A stretch of DNA of 50,206 bases, taken from contig CAMWNG010000008.1 of the NCBI GenBank assembly GCA_947175575.1, forward strand, positions 1 to 50,206, read 5' to 3'. Every line of letters starts with the position of its first letter. Position 1 is the stretch's first letter. Shown here piece by piece: positions 41,682 to 50,125 of the stretch. A program made the position numbers and the translations under genes. A model generated the notes under the pieces. The model had not been told where the DNA came from. It made no database searches and was given only the letters and a program-made list of their open reading frames with translations. This DNA comes from an uncultured Bacteroidales bacterium (GTDB taxonomy: Bacteria; Bacteroidota; Bacteroidia; Bacteroidales; Muribaculaceae).

Positions 41682-43166
41682 TCAGATGATACGGTGGTTT
41701 TCATGTCCTTCGACATAGATGGCGCTGAATGGCCGCGCCGGGCACAGATTCTCACAGGCTCCACAACCAATGCACCGCTCAGTATTGACTGCCGGAATTT
41801 TCAGTGAGGATTCATCGGCAGGATCAGAAGGCACCATGGTGATGGCGCCGACGGGGCAGTGGCGCGCGCAGTTGCCGCACTCAACACCATCGGCAAGAGG
41901 CACACAGTTGGCCTTTATCCATACAGCGTGACCGATCTGGACTGCTGATTTGTCAGCTACAGAAAGCGGCCTTATGGCTCCTGACGGGCACACCTCGGAG
42001 CATCGTGTGCATTCCGGGCGACAATAGCCGCGCTCGTATGACGATTCCGGCTGCATCAATGTATCTAACGATGCCGACGGACGGAGCACTCCGTTGGGAC
42101 AGACGGCCACACACAACTGACAGGCAGTGCAGTGCCCGGCCATATTCCGGAGACTTACGGCTCCTGGGGGGACTATGCGTGTGCGACGCGCCGGAATTTT
42201 CTTGTCGGCTATCACGGCCAGACCGCCGTCCACTGTCTTTTCGCGCGCTTGAGTGGCGGCGGCCGCACCCAGAGCGGCCAGTGCGGTCATGAAATTGCGC
42301 CGGCCGGAGTCGGGTCGGTTATCAGTCGAGACTTCCACTTTCGACCGCCCGTAGGACGGAGCGTATGAGATGGCATCCTTATGACATTTTCCTATGCAGT
42401 CAAAACAGGTCACACATCGTGAGTAATCAATCGTATGAGCGGCAGAATCAATGCAGGCGGCCTTGCAGTTTCGCGCGCACAGCCCGCAGCTGTTACACTT
42501 TGACTTGTCTATAACCGGACGCAGCACCGAGAAACGGGCGAAGAACCCGAGTACAGTCCCGACCGGACACACTGTATTGCAATAGGTCCGTCCGTTTCGC
42601 CACGCCAGTATGGCCAGCAGAATCAGGGTCCCCACCGCCACAGCGAGCGTGGCCGACCCGCGCAGCCATATATCGACAGAATAGAACGCGTAGCTTTCAT
42701 GCGATGCAGCCACCGATGCCAGAAGATTATTCACCCATGCCCATACCGGAGCGATAAGACTCTGTGCGATGCGCCCGTAAGCGCTGTACGGTGCCAAAAG
42801 TGCTACGACAGCACCGATTCCGGCCACGATGGCGATCACCATTACCGCCAGCATTGCGTAACGCAGAGCGTTCTTAGCTTTCGAGTAGGAATAACGGTTT
42901 TTACGGGCCAGTTTCCCGAGTCGTCCGAATCCGTCCTGCATTATACCGAGCGGACAAATCACCGAACAGTAAAGGCGTCCGAAAACCAGAGTCAGAATTA
43001 TCAGTGCCGCGATGACCGCCAGGTTTAGAGCAAGCACAGCCGGCAGAAACTGTATTTTGGCCATCCAGCCGAACCATCGCTGCGCCGTGCCTGAAAAATC
43101 CACGAATAACAGCGTCACCATGACTATTGCGGCCACAGCCAATATTTGTCTTATTCTTTTGAGCAT
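41682..43166 (-). CDS. NapH-NapG-like fusion, membrane iron-sulfur electron carrier
   Basis: The 494-residue protein reads as two joined parts. Residues 1-275 resemble NapH: several membrane helices, RLYCSVICPLG (Cys67, Cys71), TYCNTVCPVG (Cys196, Cys200), and two 4Fe-4S sites (Cys224/227/230/234 and 251/254/257/261). A twin-arginine-like stretch GRRNFMTALAALGAAAA follows at 288-304. Then comes a NapG-like ferredoxin with four cysteine clusters (346-356, 382-393, around 421-437, and 465-475). NapG/NapH pass electrons from quinol towards periplasmic reductases. No Nap or nitrate enzyme is nearby; the co-transcribed exported aldo/keto reductase is the likely acceptor. Confidence 0.85.
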   Translation of the reverse strand: MLKRIRQILAVAAIVMVTLLFVDFSGTAQRWFGWMAKIQFLPAVLALNLAVIAALIILTLVFGRLYCSVICPLGIMQDGFGRLGKLARKNRYSYSKAKNALRYAMLAVMVIAIVAGIGAVVALLAPYSAYGRIAQSLIAPVWAWVNNLLASVAASHESYAFYSVDIWLRGSATLAVAVGTLILLAILAWRNGRTYCNTVCPVGTVLGFFARFSVLRPVIDKSKCNSCGLCARNCKAACIDSAAHTIDYSRCVTCFDCIGKCHKDAISYAPSYGRSKVEVSTDNRPDSGRRNFMTALAALGAAAATQAREKTVDGGLAVIADKKIPARRTRIVPPGAVSLRNMAGHCTACQLCVAVCPNGVLRPSASLDTLMQPESSYERGYCRPECTRCSEVCPSGAIRPLSVADKSAVQIGHAVWIKANCVPLADGVECGNCARHCPVGAITMVPSDPADESSLKIPAVNTERCIGCGACENLCPARPFSAIYVEGHENHRII

Positions 43167-43209
43167 ACGAAACGAAATGTGATATCTGCGCCGAAAATTT
43201 CCGACAAGG

Positions 43210-43240
43210 CAAAATTAAACAAAAAAATCCGATATAGCAA
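43210..43240 (-). promoter_or_regulatory. Promoter of the NapH-NapG-like/reductase operon
   Basis: On the minus strand, TTG (43240-43238), 20 bp, TAATTTTG (43217-43210). The ATG is at 43166. Confidence 0.75.
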
Positions 43241-43375
43241 CAGATGTGCTGACATCCGCTTTTCACCGCTTAAAATCCCCTCGTTGTCACACATATTTGC
43301 GAGTGAGTGAACATGTCGGGCAATTTGGGAATTATATAATTATGTATAATTCGAATTCTGATAATTTCTGATAAT

Positions 43376-44812
43376 ATGGAAAAACAAACTATATATTCAC
43401 GGTTCAAGAAAATCGTTGAACTTCAGCCTGAATCACCGGCTATAATAGAGGAGGACCGCACCTTGTCGTACAAGGAGTTGGACGAGATGGCAGATGCCAT
43501 TCTCTCCAAATTCTATGATCGCTCGCCCCGTATGGTCGGTATTGTCATGCACCACGGAGCCGAACAGATCGCAGCAATGCTCGCCGTGTTGAAAAGCGGG
43601 GCCGCATACATACCCGCAGAGCCGACTTTACCTCAGGAGCGCATCGATTACATGATGAGCACGGCAGGAGCCGAACTTATAATAAAAGACAGCTTTTGCA
43701 GGCATCTTTCACCGGCACGGAAAGAGATGGTAGACCGTTCTACTGCAGACGGAGTGGCGTATGTCCTTTATACCTCAGGCACATCGGGAAAACCTAAGGG
43801 CGTGGTTGTTGAGAATCATTCAGTGGTTAATTACGCTGAAGCCTTCGAAGCCGAATTCGGGACGGGAGCCGGCGACATAATGCTGCAATATTCGGTTTGT
43901 TCATTCGATATCTTCGTGGAGGAAGTGTACACCACACTGCTCAATGGCGCAGCGCTTTGCATTCCGTCGCAGGCGGTGCATAACGGCTCTCTTGATGGAT
44001 TGTTGAAATTCGTCGAAAGACATGGTGTCACCATCATAGACGGCTTTCCATACCTTATTGCGGAAATGAACAAGCTGCCCGATATTCCCCGATCAATAAA
44101 ATTGATTATAAGCGGAGGAGATGTAATACGTGGAAGTTACATCACCAATCTGCGCGACAAAGGCATTAAAATCTACAATACCTACGGTCCGTCGGAGACA
44201 ACCGTCTGCTCGAATTATTTCCGGGTGGATGACGCCGAGCCACTGGCCGATGGCACTTTCCCGGTAGGAAAGGCCGTGAAAGGTGTATCTGTCAAAATAA
44301 TGGACAAGAATCTCAAGGAAGTGCCCAAAGGCGAAATCGGAGAAATATGTATATTCGGCGAGGGGGTCAGCCGCGGCTATCTCGGCAACCCGCCTGAACA
44401 GGCCAATTTCGTGACACTGCCCGACGGGACACGTATGTATCGGAGCGGCGACCTCGGATATGAACTTCCAGACGGCAATCTGGCGTTTCTGCACCGTCGC
44501 GACGACCAGGTGATGATTCTCGGAAAACGCGTCGAACCGGAGGAGGTGGAAAACGTGCTCAACACATGTCCGTCCGCCGAGCGTGGTGTCGTACGGGCTT
44601 TCAAGGACGACAACGGCCTTCATTACCTCATAGCCTATCTTATTCCCAAAGAAGGTTGCCGCCTCCACGACGTGAAGGCATGGCTTCAGGCCAGACTCAC
44701 GGATTTCATGATTCCGGAATTCTTCGTTAAAGTCAATCATATTCCGTTGACACGCAGAGGGAAAGTGGATGTGGATGCTCTTCCGGTAGTGATGAAAGAA
44801 GGTGGTGTATAA
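43376..44812 (+). CDS. Free-standing NRPS-type adenylation domain
   Basis: This is a 478-residue ANL enzyme with NRPS-type core motifs: A3 VLYTSGTSGKPKGV, A4 SFDIFVEEVYTTLLNGA, A5 NTYGPSETTVCS, A7 MYRSGDLG, A8 RRDDQVMILGKRVEPEEVE, and A10 RRGKVD. It ends just after A10, so carrier and condensation domains are missing. The Asp that binds the α-amino group is present (SFD), so the substrate is probably an amino acid. Pocket residues aligned by eye to GrsA read D-I-E-D-I-S-T-V-C-K; the two acids would suit a basic side chain, but this is tentative. A GNAT gene starts 5 bases later. The upstream region is AT-rich; no clear promoter was found. Confidence 0.88.
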   Translation: MEKQTIYSRFKKIVELQPESPAIIEEDRTLSYKELDEMADAILSKFYDRSPRMVGIVMHHGAEQIAAMLAVLKSGAAYIPAEPTLPQERIDYMMSTAGAELIIKDSFCRHLSPARKEMVDRSTADGVAYVLYTSGTSGKPKGVVVENHSVVNYAEAFEAEFGTGAGDIMLQYSVCSFDIFVEEVYTTLLNGAALCIPSQAVHNGSLDGLLKFVERHGVTIIDGFPYLIAEMNKLPDIPRSIKLIISGGDVIRGSYITNLRDKGIKIYNTYGPSETTVCSNYFRVDDAEPLADGTFPVGKAVKGVSVKIMDKNLKEVPKGEIGEICIFGEGVSRGYLGNPPEQANFVTLPDGTRMYRSGDLGYELPDGNLAFLHRRDDQVMILGKRVEPEEVENVLNTCPSAERGVVRAFKDDNGLHYLIAYLIPKEGCRLHDVKAWLQARLTDFMIPEFFVKVNHIPLTRRGKVDVDALPVVMKEGGV

Positions 44813-44817
44813 GGATA

Positions 44818-45306
44818 ATGTCAGATAAACGCCACCTAATGATCACTTTAAAGCAAATTACCGACATTCAGACCCTTATGCTGTGGCGTGAGGAGGTGAT
44901 ACGCAACGTATTCGGCGTGATACCGGATACGGAATTGCTCGAATCCAATCGCGAATATTATCGTAAACACATCGCTGATGACAGTCATCTGGCGTTTGTG
45001 GCCGAAAGGGCAGGTGTGGAGTGCGGGTGCGGGGCAGTATGTCTCACCGCTGAATTACCGTCGCCTGACAACAGGTCGGGATTGTGCGCCTACCTGATGA
45101 ATATATACGTGCGGAAAGGATTCCGTAATCAAGGTATCGCGCACACAATTGTCCGTCGGCTCGTGGAGGAGGCGCAGGCGCGCGGATGCGGCAAGATATA
45201 TCTGGAAACTACTGCGGAAGGGAAACCGGTCTACTCGTCGCTCGGCTTCCGCGATATGCCTGACATGATGAAGTATATAGAGGTCCGGGAGGGCTCTAAA
45301 AGTTGA
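44818..45306 (+). CDS. GNAT-family N-acetyltransferase paired with the adenylation gene
   Basis: This is a 162-residue GNAT protein: LCAYLMNIYVRKGFRNQGIAHTIVRRLVEEAQARG contains the acetyl-CoA loop (RNQGIA), then KIYLETTAEGKPVYSSLGFRD. An internal ATG at 44839 is possible, but the first ATG is only 5 bases from the adenylation gene's stop and fits a coupled pair. Genes of this type often accompany amino-acid-activating enzymes. The substrate is unknown. Confidence 0.85.
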   Translation: MSDKRHLMITLKQITDIQTLMLWREEVIRNVFGVIPDTELLESNREYYRKHIADDSHLAFVAERAGVECGCGAVCLTAELPSPDNRSGLCAYLMNIYVRKGFRNQGIAHTIVRRLVEEAQARGCGKIYLETTAEGKPVYSSLGFRDMPDMMKYIEVREGSKS

Positions 45307-45343
45307 AAAAAAGAGAATTCAGAGTGAAAACGGCTTAAAAATC

Positions 45344-45355
45344 ACGGAATTCCGT
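45344..45355. promoter_or_regulatory. Perfect 12-bp palindrome upstream of the LuxR-type regulator
   Basis: ACGGAATTCCGT lies two bases upstream of the -33 element of the 45425 gene, where an activator or repressor dimer could bind. Confidence 0.4.
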
Positions 45356-45357
45356 AA

Positions 45358-45388
45358 TTGACGCGTATTGAATGGCTGTGTAATTTTG
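45358..45388 (+). promoter_or_regulatory. Promoter of the LuxR-type regulator
   Basis: TTG at 45358-45360, 20 bp, TAATTTTG at 45381-45388. It excludes the longer open frame that starts at 45368 and supports the ATG at 45425. Confidence 0.75.
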
Positions 45389-45424
45389 CAAACGATAAAA
45401 AACTTTGCAAAACAGCATTCAGTA

Positions 45425-46096
45425 ATGAACGAAAAAGCCGCATCGGAGGCATCGGATTTAGCACAGGTAAGCATAGCCGTGGTTGATGACCATGATCTTA
45501 TCCGGGAAGGTCTCAACACAATACTCACCAACCACGGAGCTGGTCATGTCGAGAAGTTCAGCTCCGCGATGGGTCTGGTATCCGAAATGGATGCAGGGAG
45601 GTTTTTCGACTTCTATATTCTGGATCTTGAATTGCCGGACCTCGACGGGTTCGTTTTGATCGAAATGATACGTGCGCGCGATTCTCAGGCCCGTATAATC
45701 GTGAGCACTCTGCACGATGAGCTTTGGACCTTGCGCAAACTGCTTGCAAGGGATGTGAATGCAATAATCTACAAATCAAGCGACGGGGATGAAATCGTGA
45801 GTGCCCTCAGCGAGATACTAAAAGGACACAAATATTATTGTTCCGAAGTGGCCACGGCGATTCAGGCCGCGTCCGACAACAGCCTTCATCCGACAGCACG
45901 CGAACTTGAAGTCCTCTACAAGATAGCTCAAGGCAAGACATCCCGCGAAATTGCCGCCTCGATGTTCGTAACCGATAATACGGTAGAGGCGCACCGTAAA
46001 GCTCTTTTCACCAAACTCGGCGCGGTAAATGTGGTCGACCTGATAATAAAAGCCATCGCGAAAGGCTATCTTGACAAAAACGGAGAGCGCCGCTGA
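45425..46096 (+). CDS. Orphan NarL/LuxR-type response regulator
   Basis: The product is 223 residues from ATG at 45425. The receiver domain has acidic pair Asp21-Asp22, acceptor Asp67 (YILDLELPDLDG) and Lys in AIIYKSSDGDE. The C-terminal LuxR helix-turn-helix (about 150-215) reads PTARELEVLYKIAQGKTSREIAASMFVTDNTVEAHRKALFTKLG. No histidine kinase is adjacent, so the partner is encoded elsewhere. The region just upstream has a 12-bp palindrome and a good promoter. Confidence 0.93.
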   Translation: MNEKAASEASDLAQVSIAVVDDHDLIREGLNTILTNHGAGHVEKFSSAMGLVSEMDAGRFFDFYILDLELPDLDGFVLIEMIRARDSQARIIVSTLHDELWTLRKLLARDVNAIIYKSSDGDEIVSALSEILKGHKYYCSEVATAIQAASDNSLHPTARELEVLYKIAQGKTSREIAASMFVTDNTVEAHRKALFTKLGAVNVVDLIIKAIAKGYLDKNGERR

Positions 46097-46142
46097 GACT
46101 ACTGACACATATATCCGTTTTACAGACGTTTTTCCGTCACTC

Positions 46143-46173
46143 TTGCGTAAATCACGCATGTTGTGTAACTTTG
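46143..46173 (+). promoter_or_regulatory. Promoter directly at the TamA-like gene start
   Basis: TTG at 46143-46145, 20 bp, TAACTTTG at 46166-46173. The ATG at 46178 follows after only four bases, so the mRNA is probably leaderless or nearly so. Confidence 0.75.
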
Positions 46174-46177
46174 CAGC

Positions 46178-48493
46178 ATGAATCGCCGCATCCGTCTGTT
46201 ATTGTTTATTGTGGCGGCTGTGGGCCTTGCGGCCTGTAGCTCGGTCAAACATGTGCCACAGGGACAGATGCTCCTGGATAATGTATCAATAACCGTGGAG
46301 GACAACGACGAGATCAGCTCGACCGAACTTGTAAATTTCCTGCGTCAGACGCCGAACCATAAAGTTTTGGGATTCGCCCGGCTGCAACTCGCGACATACT
46401 CCCTCTCGGGCAGCGATTCAACAAAATGGTATAACCGCTGGCTCCGTTCGCTCGGCCGGCCTCCTGTCATATTCGATGAGGAACTTACAGCCGCCTCTGT
46501 CCGCCAGCTGAGGCAGGCTCTGGTTAACCGGGGCTATATGGACGCGACCGTCACCGCCGACACCATTCTGCGCCCCGATCGACGACGGGCGAAAGTCAAC
46601 TACCGGATACACGCCGGTGCACCCCACACCATAAAATCCGTGGCTCTGAACGTCCCTGACTCAGCTATCGCAACGATTCTGCGGGCAGACACGTCCCTGA
46701 TAGACATCAAACCCGGAGAACTTTTCGACCGCAACCGGCTCGACAATCTACGTACGGCGGTGGCTTCGGCCATGCACAACGCAGGATATTACGATTTCTC
46801 GCGCGAATTCATATCATTCACAGCCGACACCGTACGCGGCAGCAAGGACATCGCCCTCACGATGAATGTCTCAGGCCCTGAGGGTCCGCGTTCAAAGAAT
46901 GTATTGACGCCACACCGCCAATATATAGTGCGAAAAGTGATATTCATGATGACTGACCCCGCTGACAGTGTGCCGGCTGACACCGTTCATTACCGAGATA
47001 TCTCAGTGGTTTACGGTCCCGACCGATATCTCAAACCGTCAGCACTATACGACATGTGTTTCATAGAGCCGGGCAAACCGTACAGCACCCGGGCTGTCGA
47101 CCGCACCTACTCGGCTCTTTCGCGACTGAGCATCCTGCGGTTCATCAACATCGACATGCGTCCCGCCGGCTCAATCGACGGTGTCGGCTTGCTCGACGCT
47201 GTCATATCTCTGTCACGCAACAAGAAACAAAGCGTATCGCTCGAGCTTGAAGGCACCAACTCCGCCGGCGACCTCGGATTCGGAATCGGAGCGACATATC
47301 AGAACCGCAATCTTACTCATCGGTCCGAACTGTTTTCAGTGAAATTCCGCGCCGCATACGAGAGCCTGTCCGGCAACCTCGACGGATTCATAAACAAACG
47401 ATATTCCGAATACGCGGCGGAGACCGGCATCACTTTTCCGAAATTCGAACTCCCGCTCGCCTCGCGCGCCTTTAAGAAACGCATGCAGGCCACTACGGAG
47501 TTCGCCTTGTCGTTCAATTATCAGGAACGCCCCGAGTACACCCGCGTGATTGTAGGCGGAGCATGGCGTTGGAAATGGAACAACCGCCTCCGCGACATGG
47601 CGCGACGGCACACCTTTGACCTCATCGACATCAACTATGTGCGGCTGCCCAGAAGCACCATTGACTTTCTGGACTCCATCGCCCCGTCAAATCCCCTGCT
47701 GAGATATTCCTACGAAGATCACTTCATAATGCGAATGGGCTACACGTTCTATCAGTCGAACCGTCGAATCCCCACTCCGGAGGTCAACGCATTCGCCATG
47801 CAGCCGTCAATCACAACCCTGCGCGCATCAGCCGAAGTGGCCGGTAATTTGCTCTATGCCATAACGTCAACATTCTGTCAGCGTCCGCCCGACGGTGCCT
47901 ATAAGGTGTTCGGCATACAATATTCACAATATATAAAAGGCGAGGTCGACTATACCTACACCCTCAACCTGAACAGCCGCAATGCCTTGGCTTTTCACGC
48001 TGCGGGAGGCATCGCATATCCCTACGGCAATTCTTCCATGGTGCCGTTTGAGAAACGCTTCTACGCCGGGGGTGCCAACGGTGTGCGCGGATGGGCGGTG
48101 CGTACACTCGGCCCGGGAGCCTACGATTCCCGAAACTCGGTAACGGACTTCATCAACCAGTGCGGCGACATCTCCATGCTTTTCAGCGCGGAATACCGCG
48201 CCAAGCTTTTCTGGGTGCTCGAAGGCGCACTGTTCATCGACGCCGGAAATGTCTGGACAATCCATAATTACCCCAATCAGCCGGGCGGTATGTTCAAATT
48301 CAACAAATTTTACAAACAGATAGCCGCGGCTTACGGAATCGGTCTGCGCATGGACTTCACTTACTTTCTGCTGCGTTTCGATCTCGGCTTCAAGGCTCAC
48401 AATCCGGCCATGAACCAGGAGCCGTGGCCGCTGATTCATCCCCGATGGAGTCGCGACACCAATTTTCATTTTGCCGTGGGCTACCCGTTCTGA
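46178..48493 (+). CDS. TamA/BamA-family outer-membrane lipoprotein
   Basis: This is a 771-residue protein with signal peptide and lipobox LAAC (Cys20). POTRA-like repeats occupy about residues 30-320 (e.g. LRQALVNRGYMDATVTADT and PGELFDRNRLDNLRTAVASAMHNAGYYDFS). The C-terminal half is a 16-strand-type barrel of the bacterial surface antigen (D15) family: ELEGTNSAGDLGFGIGATYQNRNL, and KRFYAGGANGVRGWAVRTLGPG corresponds to the family's conserved VRGF/Y loop motif in barrel strand 6. It ends HFAVGYPF with a terminal aromatic residue. It probably assists insertion of outer-membrane proteins. A lipidated BamA/TamA homologue is a Bacteroidota feature. The start is firm, given the signal peptide. 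Confidence 0.93.
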   Translation: MNRRIRLLLFIVAAVGLAACSSVKHVPQGQMLLDNVSITVEDNDEISSTELVNFLRQTPNHKVLGFARLQLATYSLSGSDSTKWYNRWLRSLGRPPVIFDEELTAASVRQLRQALVNRGYMDATVTADTILRPDRRRAKVNYRIHAGAPHTIKSVALNVPDSAIATILRADTSLIDIKPGELFDRNRLDNLRTAVASAMHNAGYYDFSREFISFTADTVRGSKDIALTMNVSGPEGPRSKNVLTPHRQYIVRKVIFMMTDPADSVPADTVHYRDISVVYGPDRYLKPSALYDMCFIEPGKPYSTRAVDRTYSALSRLSILRFINIDMRPAGSIDGVGLLDAVISLSRNKKQSVSLELEGTNSAGDLGFGIGATYQNRNLTHRSELFSVKFRAAYESLSGNLDGFINKRYSEYAAETGITFPKFELPLASRAFKKRMQATTEFALSFNYQERPEYTRVIVGGAWRWKWNNRLRDMARRHTFDLIDINYVRLPRSTIDFLDSIAPSNPLLRYSYEDHFIMRMGYTFYQSNRRIPTPEVNAFAMQPSITTLRASAEVAGNLLYAITSTFCQRPPDGAYKVFGIQYSQYIKGEVDYTYTLNLNSRNALAFHAAGGIAYPYGNSSMVPFEKRFYAGGANGVRGWAVRTLGPGAYDSRNSVTDFINQCGDISMLFSAEYRAKLFWVLEGALFIDAGNVWTIHNYPNQPGGMFKFNKFYKQIAAAYGIGLRMDFTYFLLRFDLGFKAHNPAMNQEPWPLIHPRWSRDTNFHFAVGYPF

Positions 48494-48523
48494 TTCCGAC
48501 ACCGCACCCAATATTTCCCACTT

Positions 48524-49171
48524 ATGAAAACTCTTGCAATATTCGACCTCGACGGCACACTGCTCAACACCATACAAGACCTCGGCGCGGCCACAAATTA
48601 CGCGCTCGAAATGCACTCGCAACCCGTACACTCCATCGATGCGTATGAACGCATGGTAGGCAACGGAGTGCGAAAACTAATCGAAAGGGCCTTACCTTCC
48701 GAATATGCCAACGATGCCTATATCGACCGCCTGCTCGTAGACTTCAAACAGTACTACAACGACCACATGACCGATGCCACCCGACCCTACCCCGGCATTC
48801 CTGAACTTCTCCGCGAACTCACTGACCGTGGTGTGGCTGTAGCTGTGGCGTCGAACAAATACGAGAGCGCGGTACAGCACCTGATGGAGCATTATTTTCC
48901 TCAGATTCCGTTCGCGGCCGTTTGCGGCAACCTCGAGGGCTTTCCGGCAAAGCCCGATCCTTCCATCGTGTTCCGTGTACTTACCGAACATCCAACGCCG
49001 AAAGCCGAGGTGCTTTACATAGGCGATTCCGGAGTGGATATGGAAACGGCGCGCCGTGCATGCGTTGACAGCGTAGGTGTCACATGGGGATTCCGTCCAC
49101 GCCGCGAACTGGTCAACTCTCTCGCCGGCACCATCGTCAGCGAACCTTCAGAAATCCTCGCTCTGCTTTAA
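48524..49171 (+). CDS. HAD-family phosphatase, phosphoglycolate-phosphatase type
   Basis: This is a 215-residue HAD hydrolase: motif I FDLDGTLLNT (nucleophile Asp8, acid Asp10), motif II AVASNK, motif III Lys in PAKPDPS and motif IV YIGDSGVDMETARRA. The cap (type C1) and length fit Gph-like phosphatases. It probably removes 2-phosphoglycolate or a similar small phosphate ester. It lies 30 bases after the TamA-like gene and converges directly on the Fic gene, whose stop begins on the next base. Confidence 0.92.
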   Translation: MKTLAIFDLDGTLLNTIQDLGAATNYALEMHSQPVHSIDAYERMVGNGVRKLIERALPSEYANDAYIDRLLVDFKQYYNDHMTDATRPYPGIPELLRELTDRGVAVAVASNKYESAVQHLMEHYFPQIPFAAVCGNLEGFPAKPDPSIVFRVLTEHPTPKAEVLYIGDSGVDMETARRACVDSVGVTWGFRPRRELVNSLAGTIVSEPSEILALL

Positions 49172-50062
49172 TCAGCCATCGTACTTTATTCTGAATTTGT
49201 CAAGAATGGTTTTGAAATTGTCCTGAGCGGTAAGACAAGTATCCATCAGATACCCCTTGATAGCAGGCCAGTTGCGCAGCCCGTTATAGTAAAACATTTT
49301 CAAGTCATCGGTTACGATGAACGGAACATGACCCGCCCGTAAACACTCGCGGAACATTATCAGCCTGCCCACACGTCCGTTACCGTCTTGAAATGGATGA
49401 ATAGATTCAAATCGATGATGGAAATCCAATATTTCTTCAAATGACGGCATCTTTTTTGCATTGTATTCTCTTAACAATGCCTTAATTTCCCTATGCACAT
49501 TTTCCGGCGCCACTGTCTCGTTACCGCCCACCTCATTTGGGAGTTTCTTATAATCTCCTATTCGAAACCAACTCTTTCTCTCGCCAGAGGTACCGGACTT
49601 AAGAATAAAATGAAGATGTTTTATGAACGCTTCTGTCAGTTTACCGGCCGCATGGTCAATAATATAGTCAATAGCCCGGAAATGATTTATAGTCTCTATA
49701 ATATCATCAATATAAACAGCTTTATCCGTGACACCAATGGTATTGGTATCAAATATATAAAGGGTCTGGTCGTGTGTCAACCGACTGCCCTCGATATGAT
49801 TTGAATTGTACGTAAGGTCAATCTGTACGCGATGATATATGCCGCCTTTAATCTTACAGGCTTTCTGGTCGCGTAAAATTGAAAGCAACGGAGATAATGT
49901 CAAATCATTTTTGCGCCCCGGGATTGATGCATCTGACGGGACGCTCCATGTTTTTCCGACAAGATAAGCTCCGTCAATTTTACCCTGCGCACAATAGTTT
50001 CGGGCTGTTCGTTCCGAAACACCATGACTCTGCGCCCAAGCCTTCACTGAGATATATTCCAT
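49172..50062 (-). CDS. HTH-Fic protein (AMPylator, class II-type)
   Basis: This 296-residue protein has an N-terminal helix-turn-helix (SVKAWAQSHGVSERTARNYCAQGKIDGAYLVGKTWSVP, about residues 5-43) like small MerR/excisionase-type domains. The Fic domain motif HPFQDGNGRVGR is at 222-233, with a complete catalytic set: His222 and the GNGRxxR anion-binding loop. An inhibitory helix motif SNHIEG (Ser87-Glu91-Gly92) precedes it, as in class II Fic proteins, which are self-inhibited. It transfers AMP to a target protein. The coding sequence is clearly more AT-rich than its neighbours, which suggests transfer. Palindromic sites at its promoter point to self-regulation through the HTH domain. Confidence 0.93.
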   Translation of the reverse strand: MEYISVKAWAQSHGVSERTARNYCAQGKIDGAYLVGKTWSVPSDASIPGRKNDLTLSPLLSILRDQKACKIKGGIYHRVQIDLTYNSNHIEGSRLTHDQTLYIFDTNTIGVTDKAVYIDDIIETINHFRAIDYIIDHAAGKLTEAFIKHLHFILKSGTSGERKSWFRIGDYKKLPNEVGGNETVAPENVHREIKALLREYNAKKMPSFEEILDFHHRFESIHPFQDGNGRVGRLIMFRECLRAGHVPFIVTDDLKMFYYNGLRNWPAIKGYLMDTCLTAQDNFKTILDKFRIKYDG

Positions 50063-50063
50063 A

Positions 50064-50078
50064 ATATCGGCAAGTTTC
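50064..50078 (-). promoter_or_regulatory. Operator half-site at the fic start
   Basis: ATATCGGCAAGTTTC repeats one arm of the palindrome at 50106-50129. It touches the start codon (50060-50062), so a bound protein would cover translation initiation or early transcription. Confidence 0.6.
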
Positions 50079-50094
50079 GATTACAATTGCAGCG

Positions 50095-50125
50095 CAAAGA
50101 TAACAAAACTTGCCGATATCGGCAA
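50095..50125 (-). promoter_or_regulatory. Promoter of the fic gene
   Basis: On the minus strand, TTG (50125-50123), 20 bp, TATCTTTG (50102-50095). The -33 element lies inside the palindrome at 50106-50129. Confidence 0.75.

Noticed and set aside
40265-43166. Nitrate reductase (nap) operon
   Set aside because: The NapH/NapG-like fusion is present but NapA, NapB, NapD and NapC are not. The partner is an aldo/keto reductase, so nitrate reduction is not supported.
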